From NCBI GenBank assembly GCA_020631735.1, contig CM036215.1:17634346-17698345 (forward strand): 64,000 nt of DNA. The letters run 5' to 3'. The notes under the pieces are model-generated. The model saw nothing but the letters and a program-made list of their open reading frames with translations. It was not told the origin of the DNA and searched no databases. A program made the translations under genes and the position numbers. This DNA comes from Saccharum officinarum. Taxonomy: Eukaryota; Streptophyta; Magnoliopsida; Poales; Poaceae. Within the stretch, counting starts at the first letter, position 1. Each line of letters opens with the position of its first letter. Of the stretch, positions 42,414 through 55,054 are shown in pieces.

Positions 42414-43143
42414 TCATACTTATGATGGAGAAACCAACCATCTACTCCAAGCATGGGTAAATCAAGAGATAGGATATATGTGTATGATGATAAATGATAA
42501 AGGAACAATAAACACTCAGAGTACTCCTTAAGATAGCATTAGCAGGACTAAGTAGAAACGATAGAGAAACTAATTCCTAAGTCATTCTTAATTACAAGTT
42601 AAAGCATACTTTGATTAGTGCAATTACACTTAATAATCATGGGTAAGATTAACTTCATATCTACACATAAGGGACATTACTAAGGAAGATCAAGAACAAA
42701 GCTTGACTTCCTTTGCAACCAGGTCCTAATTGGCCTACATTCGGAGAGTGGACTTCAAAGGACTCAATGAGAGTGTTACACTCGTGATCTACCACATGGA
42801 TACAAAAGCATTGTCTCTTATGTGTAGATATTTATTAATGACCCTTGCAATTGAGAAAAGAATATATATATATATATATATATATTATAGATTCTACAAG
42901 TGCATAGATTATATACCATTGTAACACTTCACCCGGGAGTATTTCAGGTATCATTATTTATATTTTTACCTCAGGGAAGGACTGACAAAGGAAATATATT
43001 GATAACTCATACTTATGATGGAGAAACCAACCATCTACTCCAAGCAAGGGTAAATCAAGAGATAGGATATATGTTTATGATGATAAATGGTAAAGGAACA
43101 ATGAACACTCAGAGTGCTCCCTAAGATAACATTAGCATGACTA
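42414..43143. repeat. Duplicated non-coding repeat units
   Basis: One unit is split as 37171-37203, 38070-38199 and 42409-42830. A second copy is 42831-43143 continued at 45739-45985. Both contain TTTATTAATGAC, a TA tract, CACCCGGGAGTATTTCAGG, and AAACCAACCATCTACTCC. Copy 1 is interrupted by Micron-like MITEs and the gypsy element, copy 2 by the LINE. The units join head to tail at about 42830, so this is a tandem duplication. They continue into Athila-like LTR sequence to the right, so they may be part of a long LTR. Confidence 0.7.
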
Positions 43144-43272
43144 AGTAGATAAAACAACAACAACATAGCCTTTTGTCTCAAGCAAGTTGGGGTAGGCTAG
43201 AGATGAAACCCAAAAGAGACGAGAAACAGGGAGACACATAAAGGGACATAAAGGGCACAAGACAAAAAGAGG

Positions 43273-45192
43273 TCACGGTTCAGGCACATTGATTGCCAAT
43301 CTCCAAGCGCTCCTGTCCATAGCTAAATCCTTGGAGATATTCCACTCCTTAAGATCTCTCTTAATAGACTCGTCCCAAGTTAGTTTAGGTCGATCTCTAC
43401 CGCTCTTTATATTATCGGCCCGCTTTAGAACTCCACTACGCACCGGCGCCTCAGGAGGCCTCCGTTGGACATGTCCAAACCATCTCAACCGATGTTGAAT
43501 CAATTTCTCCTCAATTGGTGCCACCCCAACCCTATCCCGAATATCATCGTTCCAGACTCTATCCCTCCTTGTGTGCCCACAACACCAACGCAACATACGA
43601 ATCTCTGCTACACTCAATTGCTGGACATGTCGCCTTTTTGTAGGCCAACACTCAGCACCGTATAACATCGCTGGACGAATCACCATCCTATAGAACTTAC
43701 CTTTCAGCTTCTGAGGCACCCTTTTGTCACAGAGAACGCCAGAAGCTTGACGCCATTTCAACCAGCCGGCTGAAATTCTATGCCTAACATCTTCATCAAT
43801 GTCTCCATCCTTTTGTAGCATCGACCCTAAATACCAAAAAGTATCCTTCTTGGCCACCACTTGCACATCGAGGCTAACGTCTCTCTCCTCGTGCCTAGTC
43901 ATGCTGAAATCGCACCTCATGTACTCGGTCTTAGTCCTACTAAGTCTGAATCCTTTCGACTCTAACGTGTGCCTCCATAGTTCTAACTTCCTATTAACCC
44001 CTGCCCTACTGTCGTCAACTAGCACCACATCATCAGCAAAGAGCATACACCAAGGGATATCACCTTGTATGTCCCTTGTGACCTCATCCATCACCAAAGC
44101 AAATAAATAAGGGCTCAAAGCTGACCCCTGATGCAGTCCTATTTTAATTGGAAAGTCACTGGTGTCGCCATCACATGTTCAGACAAACGTCACCACATCC
44201 CTGTACATATCCTTGATGAGGGTAACGTACTTAGTTGGGACTTTGTGCTTTTCCAAGGCCCACCACATGACATTTCTCGGTACTTTGTCATATGCCTTCT
44301 CGAGGTCAATAAAGACCATGTGCAAGTCCTTCTTCTGCTCCCTATATCTCTCCATCAATTGTCGTAATAAGAAAATCGCCTCTATGGTCGACCTACCAGG
44401 CATGAACCCAAGCTGATTTTAGGTCACATGTGTCACTCTCCTTAGGCAATGCTCAATAACCCTCTCCCAGAGCTTCATCATATGGCTCATCAACTTAATC
44501 CCACTGTAGTTAGTACAACTTTGAATATCTCCCTTGTTCTTGAAGATAGATACTAATATACTTCTCCTCCATTCTTCAAGCATCTTGTTAGACCGAAAAA
44601 TAAGGTTAAAAAGCTTAGTTAACCATACTATCGCTCTGGCGCCTAGGTATCTCCACATCTTAAAGGGGATACCATCAGGGCCCATCGCTTTACCTCCCTT
44701 CATCCTCTTCAAAGCCTCTCCGATCTCTGCCTCCTGAATTCTCCTCACAAAGCGTATGTTGGTATCGTCAAATGAGTCGTCCAACTCAAGGGCAGGACTC
44801 TCATTCTCCCCATTAAACAGCTTGTCGAAGTACTCTCTCCATCTGTCCTTGATCTCCCCATCCTTCACTAGAAGTCGATCTGTTCCATCCTTGATGCATT
44901 TTAATTGGTTGATGTCCCTTGTCTTCCTCTCGCGGATTCTAGCCATCCTATACATGTCCTTCTCCCCTTCCTTCGTGCCTAGCCGCTGATAAATGCCATC
45001 ATATGCCTGACCTTTTGCTACGCTCACAGCTCGCTTTGCAACCCTCTTCGCTATTTTATAGCCCTCGATGTTGGCTACACTCTTATCATGGTGGAGACGC
45101 TTGAAACACTCCTTCTTCTCCCTAATAGCCCTTTGCACCTCGTCATTCCACCACCATGTGTCTTTCGCTTCCCGTTTGCCTCCCCTACTCAC
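43273..45192 (-). pseudogene. LINE reverse transcriptase with in-frame stops
   Basis: The frame is the same throughout, with stops at 44419-44421 and 44179-44181 on the plus coordinates. Motifs seen in order on the minus strand: [64 protein letters not shown], and the catalytic MLFADDVVL (FADD at 44029-44040). The C-terminal part has [17 protein letters not shown] and [13 protein letters not shown], typical of RTE-like plant elements. Two point mutations separate it from an open frame, so it is fairly young. It is not functional as read. Confidence 0.88.
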
Positions 45193-45252
45193 ATGTTACC
45201 ATCTTTAGCCACATGTCATCGGCATCTTCTCCTTCTTCCCAAGGCCCCTCGT

Positions 45253-45735
45253 CTAGCATCCTCTCCTTAAACGTTTGCGCTGCTTCCCCTCTAAGCTTTC
45301 ACCACTTCGTTCTCGCAATCTTGGCCCGTTTGTCCCGGTGGACACGTACCGAAAGTGAAAGTCCACCACCACAAGCTTATGTTGAGGGACAACACACTCC
45401 CCAGGTAACACCTTACAATCAAAGCAAGCACGTCTATCCTCCCTCCTTGTAAGGATAAAGTCAATCTGGCTCGAGTGTTGTCCACTACGAAAGGTTACTA
45501 GATGAGATTCCCTCTTCCTAAAGAGGGTGTTCGCTATCAACAAGTCATAGGCTAGCGCGAAGTTCAAAACATCCTCCCCCTCTTGATTCCTACTACCATA
45601 CCCGAACCCCCCGTGCACCCGCTCGAAACCTACATTAGTCGCACCAACATGGCCGTTGAGGTCTCCTCCTATAAAGAGTTTCTCGCTGATAGGCACGGTA
45701 CTAACCATGCTATCAAGATCTTCTCAAAACTGCCT
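45253..45735 (-). pseudogene. LINE endonuclease, C-terminal half
   Basis: In the same frame as the RT, the minus strand reads FIGGDLNGHVGA, then GYGSRNQEGEDVLNFA, SHLVTFRSGQHSSQIDFIL and VVPQHKLVVVDF. These are the GDLN, SQIDFIL and QHKLVV motifs of an APE-type endonuclease. A stop precedes the ATG-started ORF by a few codons (tryptophan to stop). Further stops between about 45190 and 45255 separate it from the RT. Confidence 0.82.
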
Positions 45736-45738
45736 CTT

Positions 45739-46836
45739 GGTGATATAATAGAGAAACTAATTCCTAAGTTATTCTTAATTACAAGTCAAAGCATACTTTG
45801 ATTAGTGCAATTACACTTAATAATCATGGCTAAGATTAAATTCATATCTACATAAAAGGGACATTACTAAGGAAGATCAAAAACAAAGCTTGACTTCCTT
45901 CTCAACAAGGTCCTACTTGGCCTATATTCGGGGAGTAGACTACAAAGGACTCAACGAGAGTATCACACTCACGATCTACCACATGTCCTAGAATATAGGG
46001 TGCATCCGTAGGTAAACAATATATAAGCACCACACTTACACAATATTGACCACTCCCCATACATACATAAGAGTGAGCACTTTGCGAACTTATGCATAAA
46101 CATAGTGATAATTCTAATATCAAGCATATAATCAAAGTAGACTATGAACATGACAACTAGGAACATGAATAATATTAAGAATAATGTCATAGAAAATGTA
46201 GTAAACATATGAAAGATACAAGGGAAGATACAAAAGGCTTTACCGAGCCACGCTCTTGACAAGATCAGAAATCCAAGCAGATGGCTTGCCTCTCTCTAGA
46301 TCTAACTTAGCTAGCTATGCCTAAGAATATTTGTGGACCTCTGAGGTTCTTCCTTGATGATGATTTCTCTTGATGATGGAGGATGCCTCAGGGGGGTATG
46401 GGGTGCTATATATAGGGGGACCAGAGGTCCATCATCAAATCTGAGCCCTCGAATCAAACCGACCTTAAGCAATGGTGTAAGATTAATCCTTAGAGGCGAT
46501 GGAGAACCGACGTTGAAGCAGAGGCTGACTGGTGGACCCCATAGGCCAGGCAGCCTAAGTTGGGGCCGGCTGGCCCCACTTGGCAGCCCCTTAGTCTCTA
46601 TCGTGGTAGTTTGTCTTCTGGAGTCTTCCTAAGTCAGTTTCATCATGGATAAGCGTGGTTTAATCTGAAAATTGGGTCCACCTTGACGGGTTTTCGAATA
46701 AACCCTGCTAAAAATACAGATTTACCAAAACTCGTGGAATTTGTTAGTTTAAACCTCTAAACTTATATTGGTGATCATATTCATGCATTTATACAAGTTA
46801 TATTGATGATTTATGATGGGTGTTAACTACCATCAA
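45739..46836 (-). repeat. Athila-like LTR segment (left copy)
   Basis: The right end on the plus strand is CTACCATCAACA, which on the minus strand is TGTTGATGGTAG, the expected start of an Athila-type LTR. It is followed on the plus strand by AACTCCCTCAAGCTTG, the complement of a GAGGGAGTT polypurine tract. About 46325-46836 is repeated at 48208-48726. It contains a CTATATATAGG word near 46408. The left limit is unclear because the sequence runs into the duplicated units. Confidence 0.55.
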
Positions 46837-48207
46837 CAAACTCCCTCAAGCTTGTCCTTTGCTCATCCCTGAGCAATGCTAAACTCAGCAATGGATCAGG
46901 ACTTGCTATAATATTTTCACTCCTCAAAAGTACACATGCGTTCAAACAAAAATCCTCCTCCAGATTAGAATAAATTGATTTGACTTTCAAACTTACCCAT
47001 ATTACCTTCAACCATGGGGCTTCTTAGCCTTCACTTGGGTCTTGAGCAATTGAAAAACAGAATGATCAAGTTAAGCACTATATCTCAAGTTCTTTGCTCA
47101 ACCATTATTTCGGAGTTTTGTAACTTTTTGAAATAAAATTCAGAGATTCCAATGTATGACATTCTCAATTCTCTTAATATATGTGGTATTTATGGATCCT
47201 CACCAAGGCAAAAGTGATGCTATGCTTTTCCTCCCTACAACTAAGGCTTATGTGGAGCTCATAGGAGTAGAAATAGCATGAAACAACATACTTGCAATAC
47301 ATATATTGTAAAGTCAAACCTCAGATCCAAAGAGAGTTAAGTCACACAATCAAATCAAGATGTGCATGTGTGTGGATATAAGTGGTGGCTAACCTAATTC
47401 TACTATGCTCCTTGAAAACTTATCTCTCTTTTTGAAACTTGGAAACATTTGCTAGAAAATATGGACTATCTTATTCATCTTTCTCTTTTTTTCAGGCGGA
47501 CATCTGGGTACCCATTGTTTTCGATATCTCGGACACTTGTATATTTTTTTCTCAAGTCTTTCTCTTTTTTATGAATAACTTTTTGCATAGCCCATGCTTC
47601 TTTTTTGCAATAAAACTTTTGAGAGATAGCAACAAGAACTTTGGAGCATTTATTTGGTGAAAAAACCTATCAAGCATATTTTTGGTGTTTACTCCTAGTG
47701 TAGGAGTGAAACATTTTTGAGTGGATATAATTGGAATGGCATGTTTTTGCGCCTACCCCCAGTGTAGGAGTAGTGCATATGTGGTGGTGTGTACATGATC
47801 TTGATTTTAAGAGCATGACAAACCTCTCATAAGGGTCAACAAAGCTTGACTAAACTCAATGCAAAACAAGTAGCATATAAGAGTAGAAGTTTTCCTAGCC
47901 TAAATAACATGTATGGCTATGGTAGGAATTCAAGCTTTGTCATACAAGAACTCATCATATAGCATTTTTATGTTTTTTCAAAAGATAAATCTCTAGAACT
48001 TTAGTATCACTTGGAACAAGATAAACAACAGCTCAGACATTCTCATATCATATCCGTCAATTACCTAGACTTAGATCAAGCATGCTACCCATGAGTTTCA
48101 AGTTCAGAGTAAATTCCTATATCAAAACAGTCTTATCCAAAACTTGAAAGAATTCAAGGCTAAAAACTAGGTACTTGAAAGGAATTACAACAGAGCAACT
48201 ATTCATC
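46837..48207 (-). other. Athila-like 3' untranslated region remnant
   Basis: AT-rich sequence with no gene. It lies between two copies of LTR-like DNA and starts with the polypurine-tract complement. A GTGTAGGAGT word appears twice (about 47698 and 47762). The order LTR, polypurine tract, untranslated region fits the 3' end of an element on the minus strand whose coding part has been deleted. Confidence 0.45.
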
Positions 48208-48726
48208 ATTTGTAGAGCTCTGAGGTTCTTCCTTGATGATGATTTCTCTTGATGATGGAGGATGCCTCAAGGGGGTATGAGGTGCTATATATAGGGGAAA
48301 CCAGGGGTTCGTCATCAAATCTGAGCCCTCGAATCAAACTGACTTTAAGCAACGGTGTAAGATTAATCCTTAGAGGCGGTGGAGAACCGACATTGAAGCA
48401 GAGGTTGACCGGTGGACCCCATAGGTCAAGCGGCATGCAGGTGGGGCTGGCCGGCCCCACTTGGCAGCACCTTGGGCTCTGTCACGGTGGTTTGCCATCT
48501 GGAGTGTTCTAGAGTCTTCCTAAGTCAGTTTCGTCACGAATAAGCGTGATTTAATCTACCAATTGGGTCTTTGCCTTGACGATTTTCTAAATAAACCCTA
48601 CTAAAAATATAGATTCACAAAAACTCATCGAATTTATTAGTTTAAACCTCTAAACCTATCTTGGTGATCATATTCATGCATTTATACAAATTATATTGAC
48701 GGTTTATGATGGGTGTTAACTACCGT
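48208..48726 (-). repeat. Athila-like LTR segment (right copy, truncated)
   Basis: About 520 bp, similar to 46325-46836 with scattered differences (for example GGCTGGCCGGCCCCACTT here). It ends CTACCGTAAA rather than CTACCATCAACA. On its left side similarity stops abruptly at about 48208, with no primer-binding site, which points to an internal deletion that removed the rest of the LTR and the coding region. Confidence 0.6.
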
Positions 48727-49404
48727 AAATAGCTGGCTCCTCGCTCCTGGTCCAGCACTCCTGCCCGATCCGGTGGCCCCATACGACCCCTGCGCTCGAT
48801 GCCACATTGGCTCCTGACTAGGGCTAGGTGACGGGATCTGCGGCCAGTGAGCCCACCTATAGATGATAGCGCCAAGACACCTATGACTGGCAGCCCCGCG
48901 TGGCCTCTGCGCCAGCAGCCAGGTGGCTGGTGACTTTATGCCATGGCCACGCGTGGTCTCTAAGCCCCTATGACTGGTGACCTAGCATCCATAGCCAACA
49001 GCCTCCACGCCATGGCTAGCCTGGCCTCTCCTTATCGCCAGCACGAGTTGGTGGCCTTGAGCACGTGGCCAGCGATGGCCTTTGCTTGCAGTGGCCCCAC
49101 GATCACAGCTAGCGCACCCTCAGCTGGTGCCCCCATGTGGCCGGCCTACTTCCTAGCTCTGTATGCAAATGAGAGAGAGAGGGAAGTAAAAGTATGGAGG
49201 CTTTGTGCTACAAGAAAAGAAAGGATGGGCGATGCGAGACTTAGGAAGTCAGAGGCAAAACGACGTGCATGGGAACCAAATCGTCATGCACTTGCATGTG
49301 TGTGGTAGGGCTGCGGGAAGGGGGAGACTGGCCCGTGGAGGTAGAGATCTATTGAATGATGGTTGTTGGATATAGTTGAGTAAGGAGACAGAATGGTTGA
49401 GAGA
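48727..49404. other. GC-rich region without a recognised gene
   Basis: The sequence has repetitive wording (TGGTGACC, CCATGGC, GGCCTC, GCCAGC). One 112-codon ORF (48970-49308, plus) has no recognised domain and biased composition, so it is not called. The gypsy element follows at 49405. Confidence 0.4.
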
Positions 49405-50443
49405 TGTCAGGTATCAAAATACTAGGGTACCCAACAGACGGTAAAATACGACACCCTATACGATCGCTAAAGTCCCATCATAGGGGCCCTAGTAAAGTCG
49501 ACTCACCGAAAGCGCAGACAGCACATCAGTCGCTTGTGGCACGAGCGACAAACTCCATCCTACCCGAGCCTTGCGGAGAGGTCTCGGGCGAGATGAGCGC
49601 CTCGGGCGACATTTTCTGCCTCGCCCAAGCCCCCGCAGCATCATCAAAAGCACCAACCCCCTCAACTTACTTCCGCCTCACCCGAGGGACATGTGCAACC
49701 CTCTGGAAAGACGGCGAGCCATGGGTCCCCCAAACCACGGCACCCGCTCCCACCGATGGGACGGATGTGACCGTGCACAGTCAACAGGAGCACGGGAACC
49801 ATGCCTTGACCCAACATGACCCCAGTCATTCCACCACGACGACATCCATACCTCTATAGCGACAGGGGTAATGACCACTATACCACCTAACCCCCTCTCT
49901 ACGCAAATCCGGGCGCCCATGTCGCCCATCCTCAATGACACAGAGGCACACAGGACAAGGTATGGCCACAGTACGCAGCACCAGCAGATGGAGAGGCCAA
50001 AAGAGCAACACCTGTTGTATCTCTATGTTACAGGAAAACTATTCCCACCAGATAAGGAGAAAGACAGCCATGCCCGAGGCCACCTTTTGGTTTTTCTCTT
50101 TCATTTTTCACCCCTTTACCACGAATGTAACCCGAGCCCTCTCCTTAGAAGCTATAAAAGGAGAGGCAGGGGCCACGTCTAGGTAGGCAAAAAAAGCAAG
50201 CGATCAAACAACAACGCATAGATCGAACCAGATTGAACACACCAACCCTCACAAGAGACCTAGGATCCGCTCCCTCTCTCGAAAGGCAACATGAGCAGCA
50301 GCAAAACCCACTAGACGTAGGGCCATTCATGACCGAACGAGTATACATCCTTGTGTCCGCTCTGCACACCATCCAGGCCTAGACGCGCAGATACAAATTT
50401 ACTCATCACTCTGTTTAGATCCCTAGTTCTCTAGACACCGACA
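49405..50443 (+). repeat. 5' LTR of the Tat gypsy element
   Basis: TGTCAGG at the start and ACCGACA at the end; TGTC and GACA are inverted. A TATA box (CTATAAAAGGAG, about 50152) lies in the right half. The primer-binding region TGGCACACCAGGTAG starts two bases later at 50446. Confidence 0.85.
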
Positions 50444-50445
50444 GT

Positions 50446-50460
50446 TGGCACACCAGGTAG
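50446..50460 (+). other. Primer binding site of the Tat gypsy element
   Basis: TGGCACACCAGGTAG follows the LTR and begins with the TGG that pairs with a tRNA CCA end. The tRNA was not identified. A related sequence follows the LTR at 38636. Confidence 0.65.
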
Positions 50461-50499
50461 GGGGACTTTTGCGCGTCACGATCCATCTCTTAGGTCTCG

Positions 50500-52951
50500 A
50501 TGGCCACCCCACGCATCCACTTCACCCTAGGCTCCCATGTTTGGTTTGGCAACCTAGACTTCTTCTGCACGGGAGTGGATCATGACCTAGTCCGGCTCCC
50601 CCCTTCCGCGCCGATCCCCCATGCGTCCCTTCTAGGCTCCGACAAGCGCGTCGGAGGCCTAGACTCCATTGGTGTGGAGGGGGAGAGCACTCCGTCATCC
50701 CCTAATGAGCCACTCGACATGCTTCCCAATGTTAACTCCATCTCTGAGTTGATGGGTGGTTTATGCCTGCATGCCAATGAGGCACGGGCTTCCAGGGGCA
50801 TTCAACCCCTTGGATCCGACCACCCAACGCCGGATTGTTAGCTTGACGCCATCCTAGGACCGTGACCATCACCTTCGTCCTGTCACTGCTAATGCCTTCT
50901 TGCAGCCACTACTTTCCCTAGAGATAAGCGCCACGCCAGCACAAATGGCATGGCCTTATGGGCTGCACAACGCTGCGAGGACTTACAGTGATTTCATCTA
51001 ACCCATAGGGAATTCCTCTGTGGGTTTGCCATGATACCACTAGGAGTACCTCTCGGAGCTCCTTGTGACTTTGGTGATGGCCTCAAGTGTCAACTATGAG
51101 GAGGACGATGGCACCTTGGCTGATGCTAATTTCCCTGGGCTTAATCACCTGGGGGCTCAGCGCCAGTTCCTTGGCGGCGACAACTACCTTCACGAGGGTT
51201 TTGACTCTGACGGCAAGAGTCATGACCCGTCTCGAGAGTGCTTCATGTGCGATGGGGAGGACCACGAAGGAACCCCCGATGAAAATGAGGGCGAACGCAC
51301 CTCGCCCAACGCCGCGAACACCGTGCGTGCAGCCATGCCACCACCTGTGGGGCAAGCACAACCGCAACTGGAGCAACTCTGGGAGCCTGAGAGAAAGCTC
51401 GAGGAGGAGCAACAACGGCTGGCACAACTACGCATAGTGCTTGAGCAAGAGCTCGGGAGTCGCAATGATGGCGGCGCGGCTCGGCGTAGAGCTCACGACG
51501 TCCACCAATGAATCTACAACAACAACGACAGTGATCATCCACCTCTTTTTGCTAGGGCAAGCTAGAATGTTGCTGCCGCGGCAATCCTCCTTCGGACGAT
51601 GCCCAAACCATCAACTCTGGAGGGGCGGCAAGCCCACGGAGAGCTGCGTGCCCTTCTCAAGTGTGCCACGGTGCAGCAGGCCAAAAGCTCTATATCTCGA
51701 TGGTGTGGACCTGAGCTCAACCAGTCCGCACCATCGGCAGCACACGAAAAGGAAGCCTCGGTCCACCCGGAACAACAGATAGCGGGGAACAAGCCCCCAG
51801 CTGTCCATGCCCGCGTTGGCCACAACTACGATGTGCGCAATGTCCTCAACGCATGCAAAAGGCACAAGGAGGACGGAGCCAGCCGTGGTTACCACCCTCG
51901 ACGGGGTGGCCGCTACGTTAGCGGAGAGGATCGGAGCCCATCGCCCGAACCCTAGGGACCGCTGGTTTTCAGCCAAGACATCTACAAGACACCATTCCTG
52001 GCAAGGTTCTGGCAACCTACCAATGTCACCTAGTACTCCGAGGAAACAAACCCCGAGCTCTGGCTAGATGATTACCACCTCGCCTGCCAGTTAGGCAGCG
52101 CGAACGACGACCGCTTCATCATTTGCAATCTCCCTCTGTTCCTAGCCGACTCAGCGAGAGCCTGGCTGAAACATCTTCCAGGACGATGCATCCACAACTG
52201 GGCCGACCTCGTGAAGGTTTTCATGGGGAACTTCTAGGGCACTTATGTCTGCCCTAGAAATTCCTAGGACCTCAGGAGCTTATGCCAAAAGCTGGATGAA
52301 ACTCTCTGTAAGTACATTCAACGCTTCTCCCGAGAGTGCACTGAGCTGCCCAACGTGACTAACGCCGATGTCATCGGGGCGTTCCTCGCAGGAACCACCT
52401 GCAAGGAGCTCGTCCACAAGTTGGGGCGCAAGGGCCCACACACCACCAAGGAGCTCTTGGATATTGCCACCAACTTTGCTTCTGGTGAGGAGGCGGTAGG
52501 GGCAATTTTCCATGACACCAAGGGAAAGGAGAAGCAGCAGGAGAACACCAACGAAGGTGGCTCTGGCTGCAACTCCAAGAAGAAAAAGAAGGCTAAGCAG
52601 CCGCATAAGGATCCCCTTGTGGCTACCGCCGAGCACAAGAATCTCAGGGCCCCTCCCGAGGGTGGCCCGGGAGTTTTTGACGAGATGCTTGATAAATCGT
52701 GCCCATACCACCGGGGCCCGGTCAAACACACCCTCAAGGAGCATGGCATGATGAAACACAACTTCTTCGGGGGTGCCCAGGGGAAGGGCGACACTAGCAA
52801 GAGGCCCGAGGACAACAAGGGCGATGGCAGGGAGAAAGACAACAACTTCCCCATCATTAACAACTGCTTCATGATCTTTGGTGGCCCCGTGGCCTATGAC
52901 TCTAGGTGCCAGTGCAAGCTGGAATGCGAGAAGTATACGCCGTTGAGCTAG
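50500..52951 (+). pseudogene. Tat gypsy gag, multiply broken
   Basis: The frame opens with ATG at 50500 and is interrupted many times. Readable parts include a Q/E-rich coiled coil (about 51380-51460), the capsid core with ELWLDDYHLACQLG and ARAWLKHLP (about 52050-52190), then ADVIGAFLAGTTCKELVHKL and a KELLDIATNFASGEEAV stretch. A knuckle-like CPYHRGPVKHTLKEH lies near 52700. The last 197 codons (52355-52951) are open. Gag would form the particle; this copy cannot. Confidence 0.82.
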
Positions 52952-53433
52952 CCACGCCAGCCTTCCTCGATTGGTCCGGATCGGCCATCACTTTCGACCG
53001 TGACAACCACCCGGATCGTGTCCCTCAGCTGGGCCAATATCCGCTAGTTGTCGACCCCATCATTGGCAACACGTGGCTCACCAAGGTACTGATGGATGGA
53101 GGCAGCGGCCTCAACATCATGTACGCTAAAACCATTGACGCCATGAGGATCAGTCGGACCCAGCTCCGCACGAGCGGAGCACCCTTCCATGATATTGTAC
53201 TAGGAAAGCAAGCCTTGCCCCTTGGGCAAATCGATCTGTCTATTACCTTCGGGGATCCTTCCAACTTTAGAAAGGAAGCCCTCACCTTTAAGGTGGTCAA
53301 GTTCCACGACACTTACCACGCCGTATTGGGGTGGCCATGTTACGCGAAGTTCATGGCCATCCCGAACTACACCTACCTCAAACTCAAGATGTCGGGGCCC
53401 AATGGGGTCATCACTGTCCACACCACCTACTAG
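52952..53433 (+). pseudogene. Tat gypsy protease
   Basis: Readable as SAITFDRDNHPD, VVDPIIGNTWLTKVLMDGGS, GLNIMYAKTIDAM, LPLGQIDLSITFGDP and YHAVLGWPCYAKFMAIPNY. The catalytic position reads DGG, the form usual in this lineage. The frame is open over most of the domain and ends at TAG 53431. Confidence 0.82.
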
Positions 53434-53661
53434 CACACCTACGAGTGCGACATGGAGTGTTGCGAGTACACCAAGGCCATCATCGAGTTAGAGGCACTTG
53501 CAGCTGAGCTAGAAGCGCGCCTCTAGGAGGCACTCGACCCCAAGCGGTCCACTGGCTCCTTCGAACCCGTCGAAGGGGTCAAGGAAGTCCCCCTTGACCC
53601 CTGTGGCTCCAATAGCAAGACGGTGCGCATTGGCACTGCCCTGGATCCCAAATAGAAAGCA

Positions 53662-54850
53662 GTGCTTGTCGACTTTCTCCGCACAAATAGCGACATGTTC
53701 GCATGGAGTCCCTCGGACATGCCTGGCATCCTGAGGGAAGTCGTCGAGCACTCCTTGGATATCTGGGCTGGCTCCAAACCCGTAAGGCAACGACCGCGCC
53801 ACTTTGATGAGGAGAAGTGTAGGGCAATCGGGGAGGATATTCACAAGCTGCTAGAAGCCGGATTCATCAAGGAGGTGTTCCATCCTGAGTAGTTAGCCAA
53901 TCCTATACATTTAAAATAGAAGAACGGTAAATGAAGAATGTGTGTTGATTACACTGGTCTCAACAAGGCTTGTCGCAAGCACCTGTTCCCTTTACCACGC
54001 ATCGATCAAATAGTCGATTCCACCTTGAGTTGTGAAGCTCTCTCTTTCCTTGATGCTTACTCCAGTTATCACCAAATCGCGATGAAAGAGTCTGACTAGC
54101 TCGTGACCTCTTTTGTCACCCCGTTCAGGACCTACTGCTATGTAACCATGCCATTTGGCCTCAAGAACGCGGGGGCTACATATTAGCACTATATGCTCAC
54201 CGTTTTAGGGACCTCATCGGGTGAACCATTGAGGCTTACATAGATGATATCGTAGTCAAGTCAAAATGAGCTGATAACCTAGTTGTTGATCTCGATTAGG
54301 CATTCAGGTGCTTACAGGACAACAACATCAAGCTCAACCCCAAAAAATGCATCTTCGGGATCCTAAGGGGAATGCTACTTGGCTTTATCATCCCTGAGCG
54401 TGGCAATGAGGCCAACCTAGAGAAGATTTCCGCCATCATGAATATGGGACCAATCCGGGATTTGAAAGGGGTGCAATGAGTCATAGGATGCCTAGAGGCG
54501 CTGAGCCGCTTCATCTCATGCCTCGGTGAACGAGGGCCGCCCCTATATCGACTCCTGAGAAAGATGGACCGTTTTGCTTGGACACCCGAGGCCCAAGAGG
54601 CGCTTGATGGCCTTAAGGCACTTTTAACAAAGGCCCCGATCCTTGTGCCCCCGGCTGAAGGGGAACCACTCCTACTATATGTCACGACCACTACTCAGGT
54701 AGTAAGTGCCACCGTCATAGTAGAACGGCAGGAGGAGGGTCACGCCCTCAAAGTCTAGCGTCCAGTCTACTTCATCAGCGAAGTCTTGCCTGACACTAAG
54801 ATGTGTTACCCATAGATCCAGAAGCTCCTGTACGCCGTCCTCATCACCGA
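53662..54850 (+). pseudogene. Tat gypsy reverse transcriptase and RNase H
   Basis: RT motifs: FAWSPSDMPGI, EAGFIKEVFHPE, CVDYTGLNKACRKH, LSFLDAYSSYHQIAM, MPFGLKNAGATY, and the catalytic YIDDIVVKS at about 54238. RNase H motif: FAWTPEAQEALDGLKALLT. At least eight stops occur, most of them TAG or TGA where glutamine, tryptophan or arginine codons are expected. Confidence 0.82.
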
Positions 54851-55054
54851 AGGAAGCTGCACCACTATTTTGAGTCGCACCCGATTACGATCGTGTCTTC
54901 CTTCCCTCTCGGGGAGGTGATTCAAAATCAAGAGGCAACGAGAAGAATCGCTAAGTGGGTGGTCGAACTCATGGGAGAGGGCATCAAGTCCCAGGTTCTG
55001 GCAGACTTCGTGGCTGAATGGACTGAAACCCAAACACCACCGGCACCGGTGGAA

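Larger units (their letters stand above)
43144..45738 (-). mobile_element. RTE-type LINE, 5'-truncated
   Basis: A non-LTR retrotransposon on the minus strand. Its 3' end (low coordinate) is a short (TTG)n tail, as in RTE elements. The body encodes the second half of an AP-type endonuclease and a full reverse transcriptase. The 5' end is lost at about 45738, in the middle of the endonuclease, as usual for target-primed insertion. The uninterrupted form of the target is visible in the neighbouring repeat copy at about 42555 (CTAAGTAGAAACGATAGAG). Confidence 0.88.

Noticed and set aside
42862..42886. Short (TA)n tract as a separate insertion site
   Set aside because: It is the unoccupied form of the tract that holds the Micron-like MITEs and is treated with that finding.
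48970..49308. 112-codon plus-strand ORF
   Set aside because: Alanine-rich, repetitive and without a known domain. No splice or promoter support.
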